Of a DNA stretch of 64,000 nucleotides, positions 10,018 through 18,870 are shown piece after piece. Source of the stretch: Polaromonas sp. (GTDB taxonomy: Bacteria > Pseudomonadota > Gammaproteobacteria > Burkholderiales > Burkholderiaceae_C); the NCBI GenBank assembly GCA_030683705.1, contig JAUXPP010000029.1, positions 18,216 through 82,215 on the forward strand, given 5' to 3'. Numbering within the stretch: the stretch's first letter is position 1; each line of letters begins with the position of its first letter. A program made the translations under genes and the position numbers. The notes under the pieces were generated by a model, which was not told the DNA's origin, did not search any database, and saw only the letters and a list, made by a program, of their open reading frames with translations.

Positions 10018-10706
10018 CCGACGACGTCGCAAGCGCGGACGAGCTGCTGCTTCGCCTGCGGCGTTTTCACTCCGACTATTTCCCGCTGCACCAGCAGCGT
10101 TTCCAGGACCTCGTGGCGCAGGGGCAGCATCCCAAAACCCTGTTCATCGGCTGCTCGGATTCGCGTGTGGTTCCCTATCTGTTGACGGGTGCCGGTCCGG
10201 GCGAGCTTTTTATCGTGCGCAACGTCGGCGCTTTCGTACCGCCCTATGACGGTTCGCACGGACTGCACGGCACCACCGCGGCAATCGAGTTCGCGGTGCT
10301 CAGCCTGCATGTGGAGCGCATCATCGTCTGCGGCCACAGCCACTGTGGTGCGATAAGGGCCGCCTATGAGGGCGTGCCCGAGGAAGCCGTGGCCCTGCAG
10401 GCCTGGCTCAAGCTGGCCAGCGAAGCCTTGCTACCGGTGCAGAGCAGCCCCGAGGCCCTGCGCCGGACCGAGCAGCGCATCGTGGTGCTGCAGCTCGAGC
10501 GCCTGATGGCCTACCCGATGGTCAGGCGCGAAGTCGAGAAAGGCGCCCTGACGCTGCATGGCTGGCACTACGTGATCGAGGACGGTGAAATCCACATCTT
10601 TGATGTACGGCAAGGAAGTTTTGTCCCTGCCGCGATAGCCTCCAACAGTGGCACCGGCCCCTACCAACCCTATGTGGAACACGATGGACAAATCATCAGT
10701 TATTGA
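10014..10706 (+). CDS. beta-class carbonic anhydrase
   Basis: Zinc enzyme interconverting CO2 and bicarbonate, 230 residues, cytoplasmic. The zinc ligands are Cys47 (in GCSDSR), His108 and Cys111 (in CGHSHCGAI), and the Asp49-Arg51 pair of the active site is present. Length is usual for bacterial beta enzymes. It starts inside the stop of the parvulin gene (ATGA) and its 3' end overlaps the next gene, so it is clearly part of the nar transcript. A bicarbonate or pH-balancing role during nitrate respiration is a guess; nothing in the sequence shows it. Confidence 0.93.
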   Translation: MTDDVASADELLLRLRRFHSDYFPLHQQRFQDLVAQGQHPKTLFIGCSDSRVVPYLLTGAGPGELFIVRNVGAFVPPYDGSHGLHGTTAAIEFAVLSLHVERIIVCGHSHCGAIRAAYEGVPEEAVALQAWLKLASEALLPVQSSPEALRRTEQRIVVLQLERLMAYPMVRREVEKGALTLHGWHYVIEDGEIHIFDVRQGSFVPAAIASNSGTGPYQPYVEHDGQIISY

Positions 10707-11952
10707 ACGTGCCGCGAAGGCGAACACAAACGCCACCGCGGCGGCGGCCATGCTGCAAACCCTGGCACGGTATTCGGGTCTTCGGCCCTGGCGCATTGGC
10801 GGCAAGGACCTGATCCCGGTGGTGCAGGGCGGCATGGGTGTCTGTGTGTCTGCCGGGGGCCTGGCTGGCACGGTGGCACGCCTGGGTGGCGTGGGTACCC
10901 TGTCGTCGGTTGACCTGCGGCGCCTGCATCCTGATCTCATGGCGCAAACGCGCCACCTGGACAAGGAGCCCAACGCCCGCGCCCTGATTGATGCCGCCAA
11001 TCTTGAGGCGCTTGACCGTGAGATTCAACTTGCGCGTCAGCTGGCACAGGGCAATGGCCTGATCGCCGTGAATGTCATGAAAGCCCTCAGCGCCTACGAA
11101 GACTATGTGCGCCAGGCGCTGACCAGCGGGGCTGATGCACTGGTGGTCGGCGCCGGCCTGCCGCTGGATCTGCCGGAGCTGGCGCGGGACTATCCCAACG
11201 CCGTGCTGATCCCCATCCTGTCTGACGCGCGTGGCGTGCAATTGCTGGTGCGCAAATGGCAAAAGAAAGGACGCTTGCCTGACGCCATCGTGATCGAGCA
11301 CCCCGGTCTCGCGGGCGGCCACCTGGGCGCCGCCAGAGTCGCCGATCTTCACGACACGCGGTTCGATTTCGAACTGGTCATCCCGCAGGTGCTGGAGTTC
11401 TTCAAAACTGCCGGTATCGAACGCGAGATTCCGCTGATCGCCGCCGGCGGCATCACCTGCCGCGACGACATCCTGCGGCTGCAGGCCCTGGGCGCTTCCG
11501 CAGTGCAGCTCGGAACGGCTTTTGCCGTGACCCAGGAGTGTGATGCCGATCCCGCCTTCAAGAAGGTGCTGGCTGAAGCCAGGCCGGAAGACCTGGTCGA
11601 GTTCATCAGTGTGGCCGGCTTGCCGGCGCGTGCGGTGCGCACCCCCTGGCTGGACAAATACCTTCGCCTCGAGCCCAGGCTGCAGGCCGGCGCCCACGTC
11701 AAGGCCAAATGCAACATGTCCTTCGACTGCCTCGCTCACTGTGGCCTGCGCGACGGCGTGGCCAGCATGGGCCAGTTCTGCATCGACCAGCAGCTCGGCC
11801 ATGCCTTCGACGGCGATACCCGACAAGGCCTTTTCTTCCGTGGTGCTGCCCGCTTGCCGTTTGGCAACCAGATCCGGTCAGTGCAAGAATTGATGCAATG
11901 GCTGCTCGGTGGTATCAGCCCGGCGGCTTCCCCTGCAGGAGTTCCCGCATGA
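10684..11952 (+). CDS. nitronate monooxygenase / 2-nitropropane dioxygenase-family flavoenzyme
   Basis: FMN-dependent TIM-barrel protein of 422 residues from the chosen start. Family signs are IPVVQGGMGVCVSAGGLAGTVA near the N-terminus (read as DLIPVVQGGMGV), the pair AIVIEHPGLAGGHLG, and the phosphate-binding region IPLIAAGGITCRDDI with ASAVQLGTAFA. Such enzymes oxidise nitronates or act as enoyl reductases; the substrate cannot be told from sequence. A C-terminal cysteine cluster (CNMSFDCLAHCGLRDG) is unusual and might bind metal. Possible starts are 10672, 10684 and 10750, none with a strong ribosome site; 10684 overlaps the anhydrase end by 23 bases. It overlaps nrdJ by ATGA. Confidence 0.85.
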   Translation: MDKSSVIERAAKANTNATAAAAMLQTLARYSGLRPWRIGGKDLIPVVQGGMGVCVSAGGLAGTVARLGGVGTLSSVDLRRLHPDLMAQTRHLDKEPNARALIDAANLEALDREIQLARQLAQGNGLIAVNVMKALSAYEDYVRQALTSGADALVVGAGLPLDLPELARDYPNAVLIPILSDARGVQLLVRKWQKKGRLPDAIVIEHPGLAGGHLGAARVADLHDTRFDFELVIPQVLEFFKTAGIEREIPLIAAGGITCRDDILRLQALGASAVQLGTAFAVTQECDADPAFKKVLAEARPEDLVEFISVAGLPARAVRTPWLDKYLRLEPRLQAGAHVKAKCNMSFDCLAHCGLRDGVASMGQFCIDQQLGHAFDGDTRQGLFFRGAARLPFGNQIRSVQELMQWLLGGISPAASPAGVPA

Positions 11953-14375
11953 AACGCGATCCGTTCGGACGGCCCCAGGATCTGACGGCCGCCCAGCCCA
12001 TCAGCCACGATGTGCTGAAAGAAAAATACCTCAAGCCCGGCGAATCGGGCGTGGAAGACCTGTACCGGCGCGTCGCGCGGGCCCTGGCCTCGGTCGAACC
12101 GGAGGCGGAGCGCGCCGGCTACGAGGCCCTGTTCCTCGAGAACCTGCATGCCGGCGCCATCGGTGCGGGCCGCATCATGAGCGCGGCCGGCACGTCCATC
12201 CAGGCCACCCTGATCAACTGCTTTGTGCAGCCCGTGGGGGATTGCATCCAGGGCGTCGATGACGGCGGCTTCCCGGGCATCTACGAGGCGCTGCGCGAAG
12301 CCGCTGAAACCATGCGCCGCGGCGGCGGCGTGGGTTACGATTTTTCGCGCATCCGCCCACGCGGCGCCGAGGTCAAGGCGACAGCGTCCATGGCCTCCGG
12401 CCCGTGCAGCTACATCAATGTGTTCGACCAGTCCTGCTCCACGGTGGAGAGCGCAGGCTCGCGGCGCGGCGCACAGATGGGCGTGCTGCGCATCGACCAC
12501 CCCGATGTCAATGAATTCGTCACCGCCAAACGCACGCCCGGGCGCTGGAACAACTTCAATGTCTCGGTGGGTGTGCCGGACGCCTTCATGCAGGCGCTCG
12601 CCGACGACCAGCCCTGGGAACTGGTGCACAAGGCCAAGCCCGGCGCCCCGCTGATCGCGCAAGGCGCATTCCAGCGTGCCGACGGCCTGTGGGTTTACCA
12701 GACCGTGGCGGCGCGCGAGTTGTGGGACACCGTGATGCGTTCAGCCTACGACTTCGCCGAGCCCGGCATCCTGTTCCTCGACCACATCAACCAGGACAAC
12801 AACCTGCGCTATTGCGAGGACATCGCGGCCACCAACCCCTGCGGTGAGCAGCCGCTGCCGCCCTACGGCTGCTGCGACCTCGGACCGGTCATCCTCACGC
12901 GTTTTGTGCGCAACCCTTTCGGCATCCATGGCGCGCCGGCCTTTGATTTCGAAGCGTTCGCGAAGTCGGTGACCACCCAGGTGCGCGCACTCGACAACGT
13001 GCTGGATGTGACCTTCTGGCCATTGCCGCAGCAACAGGCCGAGGCTGCGGCCAAACGCCGCATCGGCGTCGGCTTCACCGGCCTGGGCAACGCGCTGGCC
13101 ATGTTGTGCCTGCGTTATGACGCACCCGAGGGGCGCGAGATGGCCGCACATATTGCCGCGAACATGCGCGATACGGCCTATGCCGCCTCGGTGGCACTCG
13201 CGAAGGAAAAAGGCGCGTTTCCGAAGTTCGACGCCGACGGGTATCTCGCTGCGGGCACGTTTGCCAGCCGCCTGCCGGCCGCCCTGCAACAGGCCATACG
13301 CGCCAGCGGCATCCGCAACAGCCACCTGCTGTCGATTGCACCGACCGGCACGGTCAGCCTGGCGTTTGCCGACAACGCCTCCAACGGCATCGAGCCGCCG
13401 TTTTCGTGGATGTACCGGCGCAAGAAACGCGAGTCCGACGGCAGTACCACCGACTACGCGGTGGAAGACCACGCCTGGCGCCTGTACCGTGAACTGGGCG
13501 GTGACGTGGACAAGCTGCCCGGCTACTTTGTCTCGGCGCTCGAGATGTCCGCCGACAGCCACATCGGCATGATGGAAGCGGTGCAGCCCTTTGTGGACAC
13601 GGCGATTTCCAAGACCGTCAACGTGCCGGCCGACTACGCCTACGAGGATTTCAAGGGCCTGTACCAGCAGGCCTGGCGCGCCAAACTCAAGGGCCTGGCC
13701 ACCTACCGGCCGAATGCGATCCTGGGTTCGGTGCTCGAGACCCACACTCCCCCCGCCGCCGCGCCGGCCGCGGCTGTGCCCATGGACCCGATGCGCACGG
13801 TGATCGAAAGCCGTCCCAAGGGCGCCCTGTCGGCGGTGGCCGACAAGGTCGACTACTGGACACAGGAAGGGCACAAGACGCTGTACATCGTGGTGTCTTT
13901 CCTGCCGGTGCCGTCGGCCAGCGGCGAGGGCACGGTCGAACGTGCGATCGAGTTTTTCATGCCGGTGGGGCAAAGCGGCGAGTCCCAGCAGTGGATCACC
14001 TCCAGCATGCGCATGCTGTCGCTGGCCGCGCGCGGCGGCTTCCTCGAGCGGGCGCTCAGCGACATGCGCAAGGTCGCCTGGGACCGGGGCCCGGTGCGGC
14101 TGGGCACCTACGAGAAGGCCGACGGCACACGCGTGCCGCTGTGGCATGACTCGGAGGTGGCCGCGATTGCCTATGCGGTGCAGAACATCATCGCGCGGCG
14201 CGTCCGGCAGGGTGTTGCCGGCGCGGCACCCGTGGTGGAAGCCCAGGCCGACATGGGGCTGGCGCCGCCGGTGATGGCGGGCAAGAAGTGCAGCGAGTGT
14301 GGCGCCCACGCGGTGATCCGCAAGGACGGTTGCGACTATTGCACGCAGTGCGGCCACCTGGGCGTTTGCGGATGA
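11949..14375 (+). CDS. nrdJ: class II (adenosylcobalamin-dependent) ribonucleotide reductase
   Basis: Monomeric ribonucleotide reductase of 808 residues. It makes deoxyribonucleotides with adenosylcobalamin as radical source and therefore works with or without oxygen. The catalytic motif NPCGE is at residues 296-300 (Cys298 as thiyl radical site, Glu300), and a candidate redox cysteine is Cys91 in LINCFV. The C-terminus is a cysteine-rich zinc-ribbon-like tail (Cys781, 784, 795, 798, 801, 807) that probably shuttles reducing equivalents. The start at 11949 overlaps the preceding stop (ATGA); an upstream in-frame extension to 11709 would lie wholly inside the previous gene and is rejected. Its place in a nitrate-respiration operon suggests use under anoxia. 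Confidence 0.95.
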   Translation: MKRDPFGRPQDLTAAQPISHDVLKEKYLKPGESGVEDLYRRVARALASVEPEAERAGYEALFLENLHAGAIGAGRIMSAAGTSIQATLINCFVQPVGDCIQGVDDGGFPGIYEALREAAETMRRGGGVGYDFSRIRPRGAEVKATASMASGPCSYINVFDQSCSTVESAGSRRGAQMGVLRIDHPDVNEFVTAKRTPGRWNNFNVSVGVPDAFMQALADDQPWELVHKAKPGAPLIAQGAFQRADGLWVYQTVAARELWDTVMRSAYDFAEPGILFLDHINQDNNLRYCEDIAATNPCGEQPLPPYGCCDLGPVILTRFVRNPFGIHGAPAFDFEAFAKSVTTQVRALDNVLDVTFWPLPQQQAEAAAKRRIGVGFTGLGNALAMLCLRYDAPEGREMAAHIAANMRDTAYAASVALAKEKGAFPKFDADGYLAAGTFASRLPAALQQAIRASGIRNSHLLSIAPTGTVSLAFADNASNGIEPPFSWMYRRKKRESDGSTTDYAVEDHAWRLYRELGGDVDKLPGYFVSALEMSADSHIGMMEAVQPFVDTAISKTVNVPADYAYEDFKGLYQQAWRAKLKGLATYRPNAILGSVLETHTPPAAAPAAAVPMDPMRTVIESRPKGALSAVADKVDYWTQEGHKTLYIVVSFLPVPSASGEGTVERAIEFFMPVGQSGESQQWITSSMRMLSLAARGGFLERALSDMRKVAWDRGPVRLGTYEKADGTRVPLWHDSEVAAIAYAVQNIIARRVRQGVAGAAPVVEAQADMGLAPPVMAGKKCSECGAHAVIRKDGCDYCTQCGHLGVCG

Positions 14376-15694
14376 CCGAGCGCCCTGCCATCGCGCTGCG
14401 GCTGAAGCCGGGCAAACCCACGGCCGGCGAACGGGCCAGCATGGACCGCCGCTGGCGCGCCCGCCACCTGATGCTGGCGCCACACCGGCTGGGCTTTTTC
14501 CTGGCCATGACGGTGCTGGTGGCTGCGGCCCTGTGGTGGGGGCTGGTGCAGCTGGACCGTGTCAGCGCGGCGCTGAGCCTGCCTTATGCGGTCTCGCCCT
14601 CGCTGGCCCATGGCGCGGTGATGACCTTCGGGTTCATTCCCCTGTTTTTTTCGGGTTTTCTTTTCACCGCCGGTCCCAAGTGGCTGGGCGTCGAGGCGCT
14701 GGAGACACGGCGCATCCTGGCGCCTTTGTTGCTGCAGGCGCTTGGCTGGCTGCTCTGGCTGGCAGGTGCGCATCTGCACGGCCTGACGGCGCTGGCCGGG
14801 CTCGCGCTGGCGGGCGGCGGCCTGAGCTGGATGAGCGTCCTGTTCTGGGGGCTGATCCGCCGCAGCCAGGCCGACGACCAGGTGCACGCGCGCACAGTGG
14901 GCGGGGCCTGCGTGGTCGGTTGCCTGAGTCTGGCAGGCCTGGGCGCCAGCCTGCTGCTGGGCGCCCCGGCGGTGGCGCTGGCCTGCGTGCTGACCGGGTT
15001 GTGGGGATTCATCCTCGTGGTGTATGTCTCGGTGGCGCACCGCATGATTCCCTTTTTCACTTCCAGCGCCCTGCCGCGCATCAACGCCTGGCGCCCGTTC
15101 TGGGTGTTGTGGCTGATGCTGGCGGTCGCCGCGGCCGAGGTGGCGGCGGTATGGGTCGAGCTGGAGGGACCGCTGCCTGGCACGGCAGGCGCGGTCTGGC
15201 GCCTGGCCCGCGCCGCCTTCGAACTGGCGGCGGGCGGCGTGCTGCTCTGGCTGGCCGTCGTCTGGGGGCTGGTGCAAAGCTTCAAGAACCGGCTGCTGGC
15301 CATGCTGCACATCGGTTTTGTCTGGCTGGGCCTGGCGCTGGCGCTGAGCGGCCTGACGCAGGCGCTGGGCTGGATGCAGGGCGCGCCCGTGCTGCCGCTG
15401 GCATCGCTGCACGCACTGACCATGGGCTGCCTGGCCTCCCTGATGCTGGCCATGGTGACCCGGGTGTCCTGCGGCCACAGCGGGCGCGCATTGGTGGCCG
15501 ACAAGCTGGCCTGGTCGCTGTTCTGGCTGCTGCAGGCCGCCACCGTGTTGCGGATTGTGGCCGCCGCGCCATTTGCCTTCGCCGCCTGGCTGCTGCTGGC
15601 GACGGCCTTGTTGTGGGCTGCTGTCATGGCGCTGTGGGGCCTGCGCCTGGGCACCTGGTATGGCCGCCTGCGCGCTGACGGCCGTCCCGGCTGA
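14372..15694 (+). CDS. nnrS: NnrS family haem/copper membrane protein
   Basis: Integral membrane protein of 440 residues with about 12 hydrophobic helices, matching NnrS in length and motifs: LSPSLAHGAVMTFGF-like segment (here SPSLAHGAVMTFGFIPLFFS) near residue 75, VAHRMIPFFTSSALP in the middle, and a late SLHALTMGCLASLMLAMVTR. NnrS proteins bind haem and copper and protect cells against nitric oxide stress, probably by limiting dinitrosyl-iron damage. The start at 14372 overlaps the nrdJ stop by ATGA; an earlier in-frame start at 14288 would lie inside nrdJ and is not used. Eight bases separate it from the nitroreductase gene. Confidence 0.93.
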   Translation: MTERPAIALRLKPGKPTAGERASMDRRWRARHLMLAPHRLGFFLAMTVLVAAALWWGLVQLDRVSAALSLPYAVSPSLAHGAVMTFGFIPLFFSGFLFTAGPKWLGVEALETRRILAPLLLQALGWLLWLAGAHLHGLTALAGLALAGGGLSWMSVLFWGLIRRSQADDQVHARTVGGACVVGCLSLAGLGASLLLGAPAVALACVLTGLWGFILVVYVSVAHRMIPFFTSSALPRINAWRPFWVLWLMLAVAAAEVAAVWVELEGPLPGTAGAVWRLARAAFELAAGGVLLWLAVVWGLVQSFKNRLLAMLHIGFVWLGLALALSGLTQALGWMQGAPVLPLASLHALTMGCLASLMLAMVTRVSCGHSGRALVADKLAWSLFWLLQAATVLRIVAAAPFAFAAWLLLATALLWAAVMALWGLRLGTWYGRLRADGRPG

Positions 15695-15702
15695 GCTGAT
15701 CG

Positions 15703-16383
15703 ATGGACCTGGCTGTTATTCCTGTCCCACGCGCCGCGGCCGACGTCGACGGCAGCGATCCCGCGACACTCGCGGCGGCACTGATGCAGTCGCGCCAGAC
15801 CATCCTGCCCAAACGCTTGCTGGCACCAGGCCCCGATGCCAGGCAGCTCGGCATGATTCTCGGGGCCGCGGCCAGTGCCCCCGACCACGGGCAGTTGCTG
15901 CCCTGGCGTTTTGTGCTGGTGCCCCAGGCCGGCCGGGACCGGCTTGCCGACGTCTTCGCGGCCGCCCTGCTGGCGCGTGATGCCCTGGCCAGCCCCGGGG
16001 ATGTCGCGCAGTCGCGTGAAAAGGCCTACCGCGCCCCGCTGCTGATGCTGGCGGTGGTCGATGCCGCACGCGGCGATGCGCAGATCGACCTGTCCGAACG
16101 CACCGTGTCGGCCGGCTGCGCGATCCAGAACATGCTGCTCATGGCCACGGCATTGGGTTTTGGCTCGGCACTGACCAGTGGCAAGGCCCTGAAATCCGCC
16201 GGCCTGCGTGCGCTGTTTCGCCTGACCGACAGCGAACACGCGCTGTGTTTTGTCAGCATCGGCACGGCCTGCTCGCGCAAGCCCGCGCGGCTGCGGCCGG
16301 CGCCGCAGGACTTTGTGAGCCACCTCGGTTCGGGTGGGAGCGCGACGGAGCGCGAACCCCCGGATTTCCCTTGTTCCCTGTGA
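15703..16383 (+). CDS. nitroreductase-family FMN oxidoreductase
   Basis: Protein of 226 residues of the nitroreductase fold, closest in look to the short YdjA type. SRQTILPKRLLAPGPD starts the FMN-binding N-terminus, APDHGQLLPWRFVLV follows, and the late region VSAGCAIQNMLLMATALGFGS is diagnostic. It would be a cytoplasmic NAD(P)H-using flavin enzyme; the substrate is unknown. The C-terminal 30 residues are charged and poorly conserved. The start at 15703 has only a weak ribosome site (TGAGCTGAT), consistent with coupling to nnrS eight bases upstream. Lying in the nitrate/NO cluster, it may reduce a nitro or nitroso compound, but that is inference. Confidence 0.85.
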   Translation: MDLAVIPVPRAAADVDGSDPATLAAALMQSRQTILPKRLLAPGPDARQLGMILGAAASAPDHGQLLPWRFVLVPQAGRDRLADVFAAALLARDALASPGDVAQSREKAYRAPLLMLAVVDAARGDAQIDLSERTVSAGCAIQNMLLMATALGFGSALTSGKALKSAGLRALFRLTDSEHALCFVSIGTACSRKPARLRPAPQDFVSHLGSGGSATEREPPDFPCSL

Positions 16384-16396
16384 CTGGATGGACCCC

Positions 16397-16801
16397 ATGG
16401 ATATTCTGAGTTTTGAAGACCTGCTGCAGGCCGCGCGGGCGCAGCCCGAGCCGCAGCGCCTGCTGTTCGTGTTTGCCGGCGTGGAGTTGCCGGAGGACAG
16501 CACGCCGCTGCAGCGCGAGCGTTTTGAAGCCGGCCAGGGCGGCGCGCTGGTCCCGCTCATGTGTGTGGACAAGCGGCCGGACGAGCTGAGCTCGTTTGCG
16601 GCGCTGGTTCAGGAATCCAGCCAGTTCGGCCATGCCTGGGGCCTGGTGTTTGCGGCTGCGCTGGGGGGCTCGGTGAACCGCGCGCCCACCACCGAAGATG
16701 CCGAGGAGCCGCTGCAGCGCATGGTCGAGGCCATCAAGCAGGGCCGGATCGGCGCCTTCATCCCGTTTGACCCGCAAGGTCAACCGGTGCAGTTCGGCTG
16801 A
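16397..16801 (+). CDS. small conserved-looking protein of unknown function
   Basis: Predicted acidic cytoplasmic protein of 134 residues beginning MDILSFEDLLQAAR. It contains LLFVFAGVELPED, GALVPLMCVDKRPDEL and SFAALVQESSQFGHAWGLVF, with no membrane helix or cysteine pair. I have a recollection that such proteins are labelled 'ribonucleotide reductase subunit alpha' in comamonad annotations, but I see no similarity to any ribonucleotide reductase and would not carry that name over. The position, four genes after nrdJ in the same transcript, may explain the label. A start nine bases earlier (16388) is equally possible; neither has a good ribosome site. The next gene begins two bases after its stop. 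Confidence 0.75.
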   Translation: MDILSFEDLLQAARAQPEPQRLLFVFAGVELPEDSTPLQRERFEAGQGGALVPLMCVDKRPDELSSFAALVQESSQFGHAWGLVFAAALGGSVNRAPTTEDAEEPLQRMVEAIKQGRIGAFIPFDPQGQPVQFG

Positions 16802-16802
16802 C

Positions 16803-17384
16803 ATGGGCATCGTGCGCCGCACCGAACGGCCTGAGGCCGTGCCCGGCCTGCATTCGCCCGACGCTGGTTTTGAAGCGCCTTTCGGGATGCTGGGCGCCTG
16901 CCACGAGCGGGTCGAGCGCACGCTGGCCTTGCTGGCGCGCCTGCAGCAGCACCTGCTGGCGCAAGGCCTCGACGAGGCGGGCCGGCAGGCCGCGCGTGAC
17001 GTGATGCGCTACTTCGACCTGGCGGCGCCGCTGCACCACCAGGACGAGGAACTGCATGTGTTCCCGCCGCTGCTGGCCGGGCCCGATGCCGGCCTGCGCG
17101 CCGTGGTGCAGCGCCTGCTGCAGGACCACCGCGACATGGAAGCCGCGTGGCCCGCAGCGCGCCGCGTGTTGCAGGCCATCAGCGACAGCCCGGCGGCAGA
17201 CTGGATGCCGCTGGCCCCCGCCCAGACCGCGGCACTGGCGCAGTTCTCCGCACTCTACGTCCGCCACCTGGCGGATGAGGACCAGCTGGTCTATCCCGCG
17301 GCGCAGGCCACACTGAGCCAAGAGGCCTTGCAGGCCATGAGCCTGGACATGATGCAGCGCCGGGGCGTGCCCGCCGGGAACTGA
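16803..17384 (+). CDS. hemerythrin HHE-domain protein
   Basis: Protein of 193 residues forming a four-helix hemerythrin-like bundle. Likely di-iron ligands are His34 (ACHERVE), His79 and Glu83 (LHHQDEELH), His109 and Glu113 (DHRDME), and His155 with Glu159 (VRHLADED). Such proteins bind oxygen or nitric oxide or repair iron-sulphur centres; which applies here is unknown. It is the last gene of the nitrate run: the stop overlaps the first possible codon of proA, but proA probably has its own promoter and start. The neighbouring nnrS and nitroreductase support a nitrosative-stress role. Confidence 0.9.
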   Translation: MGIVRRTERPEAVPGLHSPDAGFEAPFGMLGACHERVERTLALLARLQQHLLAQGLDEAGRQAARDVMRYFDLAAPLHHQDEELHVFPPLLAGPDAGLRAVVQRLLQDHRDMEAAWPAARRVLQAISDSPAADWMPLAPAQTAALAQFSALYVRHLADEDQLVYPAAQATLSQEALQAMSLDMMQRRGVPAGN

Positions 17385-17413
17385 TGTCCTCCTCGCCGCC
17401 GCATGAATACGGG

Positions 17414-17426
17414 CAAAATAGCGGCA
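17414..17426 (+). promoter_or_regulatory. probable -10 box fused to proA start (leaderless transcript)
   Basis: CAAAAT at 17414-17419 lies six bases before the ATG at 17426, with no ribosome site between, so the transcript would start at or next to the start codon. No good -35 box is visible. The same spacing recurs before several other genes in this window. Confidence 0.4.
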
Positions 17427-18748
17427 TGAACGCGCCCGATCTTTCCCACACGCTGGCCCGCAGCAGCCAGGCCGATGCCGGGCTGGCAGGCCTGATGGCC
17501 ACCCTGGGCGCCAAGGCAAAAGCGGCCTCGACCCAGACGGCACGTGCGCCGGCAGCTATCAAAAGCAGAGCGCTTTTGGCGCTGGCCGGCTTGCTGCGAA
17601 GCCAGGTCGCGCCACTGCAGGCCGCCAATGCCCGCGACCTGCAACGCGCTGCAGCCGCCGGCCTGGCCGGCCCCATGCTGGACCGGCTCAAGCTGGACGC
17701 CAAAACCCTGGAAACCGTCGCGCTCGGCTGCGAGCAGCTCGCGGCCATGCCCGACGTGATCGGCGAGATCATCGGCATGAAGCAGCAGCCCAGCGGCATC
17801 CGCGTCGGCCAGATGCGTGTGCCGATTGGCGTGTTCGGCATGATTTACGAAAGCCGGCCCAACGTCACGATTGAAGCCGCGTCACTGGCCATCAAGAGCG
17901 GCAACGCCTGCATCCTGCGCGGCGGCTCCGAGGCGATCGAATCGAACAAGGCGCTGGCGGCGCTGGTGCAGCAGGCGCTGGAAAGCGTTGGCCTGCCGGC
18001 TGACGCCGTGCAGCTGGTGCCGACCACCGACCGCGAAGCCGTGGGGCTGTTGATCACCATGCCGCAGTTTGTCGACGTGATCATCCCGCGCGGCGGCAAG
18101 GGCCTGATCGAACGCATCAGCCGCGATGCCAAAGTACCGGTCATCAAACACCTGGACGGCAATTGCCATGTGTATGTCGACGACCCCTGCGACATCGCCA
18201 TGGCGGTGACCGTGGCCGACAACGCCAAGACGCAGAAGTACAGCCCCTGCAATGCCAGCGAAGGCCTGCTGGTCGCGCGCGGCGTGGCCGCCGAGTTCCT
18301 GCCCAGGATAGGCGCCATTTACGCCGCCAAGGGTGTCGAGATGCGTTGCGACGCCGAAGCCCAGGCCCTGCTCGCCAAGCTGCCTGGCGCCAAAGTGCTC
18401 GCCGCCACCGAGCAGGACTGGTACGAGGAATACCTGGCGCCTGTCATCAGCATCAAGGTCGTCGCCGGCGTGGACGAGGCGATTGCCCATATCAACAAAT
18501 ACTCCAGCCAGCACACCGACGCCATCCTCACGCGCGACCACATGCATGCGCAACAGTTTTTGCGCGAGGTCGATTCGGCCAGCGTGATGGTGAATGCGAG
18601 CACCCGCTTCGCGGACGGCTTCGAGTTCGGGCTGGGGGCTGAAATCGGCATCAGCACCGACAAGTTCCACGCGCGTGGGCCGGTCGGCATCGAGGGCCTG
18701 ACCTCGCTCAAATACGTGGTGCTGGGCCAGGGCGAAGTCCGCAGCTGA
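17426..18748 (+). CDS. proA: gamma-glutamyl phosphate reductase (proline synthesis)
   Basis: NADPH-dependent reductase that turns glutamyl-5-phosphate into glutamate semialdehyde, second step of proline synthesis; cytoplasmic. From the chosen start it has 440 residues, slightly longer than the usual 417. Signature regions are [14 protein letters not shown], the nucleotide-binding [22 protein letters not shown] and the catalytic cysteine Cys275 in [10 protein letters not shown]. Residues about 29-49 (bases 17511-17571) are encoded by a dispersed palindromic element shared with many other loci here, explaining part of the extra length. ATG 17426 is preferred over 17384, which overlaps the hemerythrin stop and would add 14 atypical residues. 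A terminator-like hairpin follows. Confidence 0.96.
   Translation: MNAPDLSHTLARSSQADAGLAGLMATLGAKAKAASTQTARAPAAIKSRALLALAGLLRSQVAPLQAANARDLQRAAAAGLAGPMLDRLKLDAKTLETVALGCEQLAAMPDVIGEIIGMKQQPSGIRVGQMRVPIGVFGMIYESRPNVTIEAASLAIKSGNACILRGGSEAIESNKALAALVQQALESVGLPADAVQLVPTTDREAVGLLITMPQFVDVIIPRGGKGLIERISRDAKVPVIKHLDGNCHVYVDDPCDIAMAVTVADNAKTQKYSPCNASEGLLVARGVAAEFLPRIGAIYAAKGVEMRCDAEAQALLAKLPGAKVLAATEQDWYEEYLAPVISIKVVAGVDEAIAHINKYSSQHTDAILTRDHMHAQQFLREVDSASVMVNASTRFADGFEFGLGAEIGISTDKFHARGPVGIEGLTSLKYVVLGQGEVRS
17511..17571 (+). repeat. palindrome-tailed element, copy A (in frame in proA)
   Basis: Shares with the other copies an AAGGCnnAAGCGGCCTC-like left part, a GGCACGTGCG middle and the core GCAGCTATCAAAAGCAGAGC. 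It is read in the sense direction in the frame GCA GCT ATC and adds roughly 20 residues to ProA. Confidence 0.7.
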
Positions 18749-18759
18749 GTGCCGCGGCC

Positions 18760-18784
18760 GGGCCGCCGGAGTTCCGGGCGGCCC
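18760..18784 (+). terminator. hairpin after proA
   Basis: GGGCCGCCGGA pairs with TCCGGGCGGCCC across a two-base loop, with one bulged G, 11 bases after the proA stop. It is followed by TTGTAACCTT rather than a strong T run, so it may be a weak or factor-assisted terminator. Confidence 0.55.
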
Positions 18785-18870
18785 TTGTAACCTTCTGGCC
18801 CAACCCAATATCCCTAAAATCGGTCAGCCAGAACCGACACCGACAACAACACCAGACTGAAAGTGGCCGC

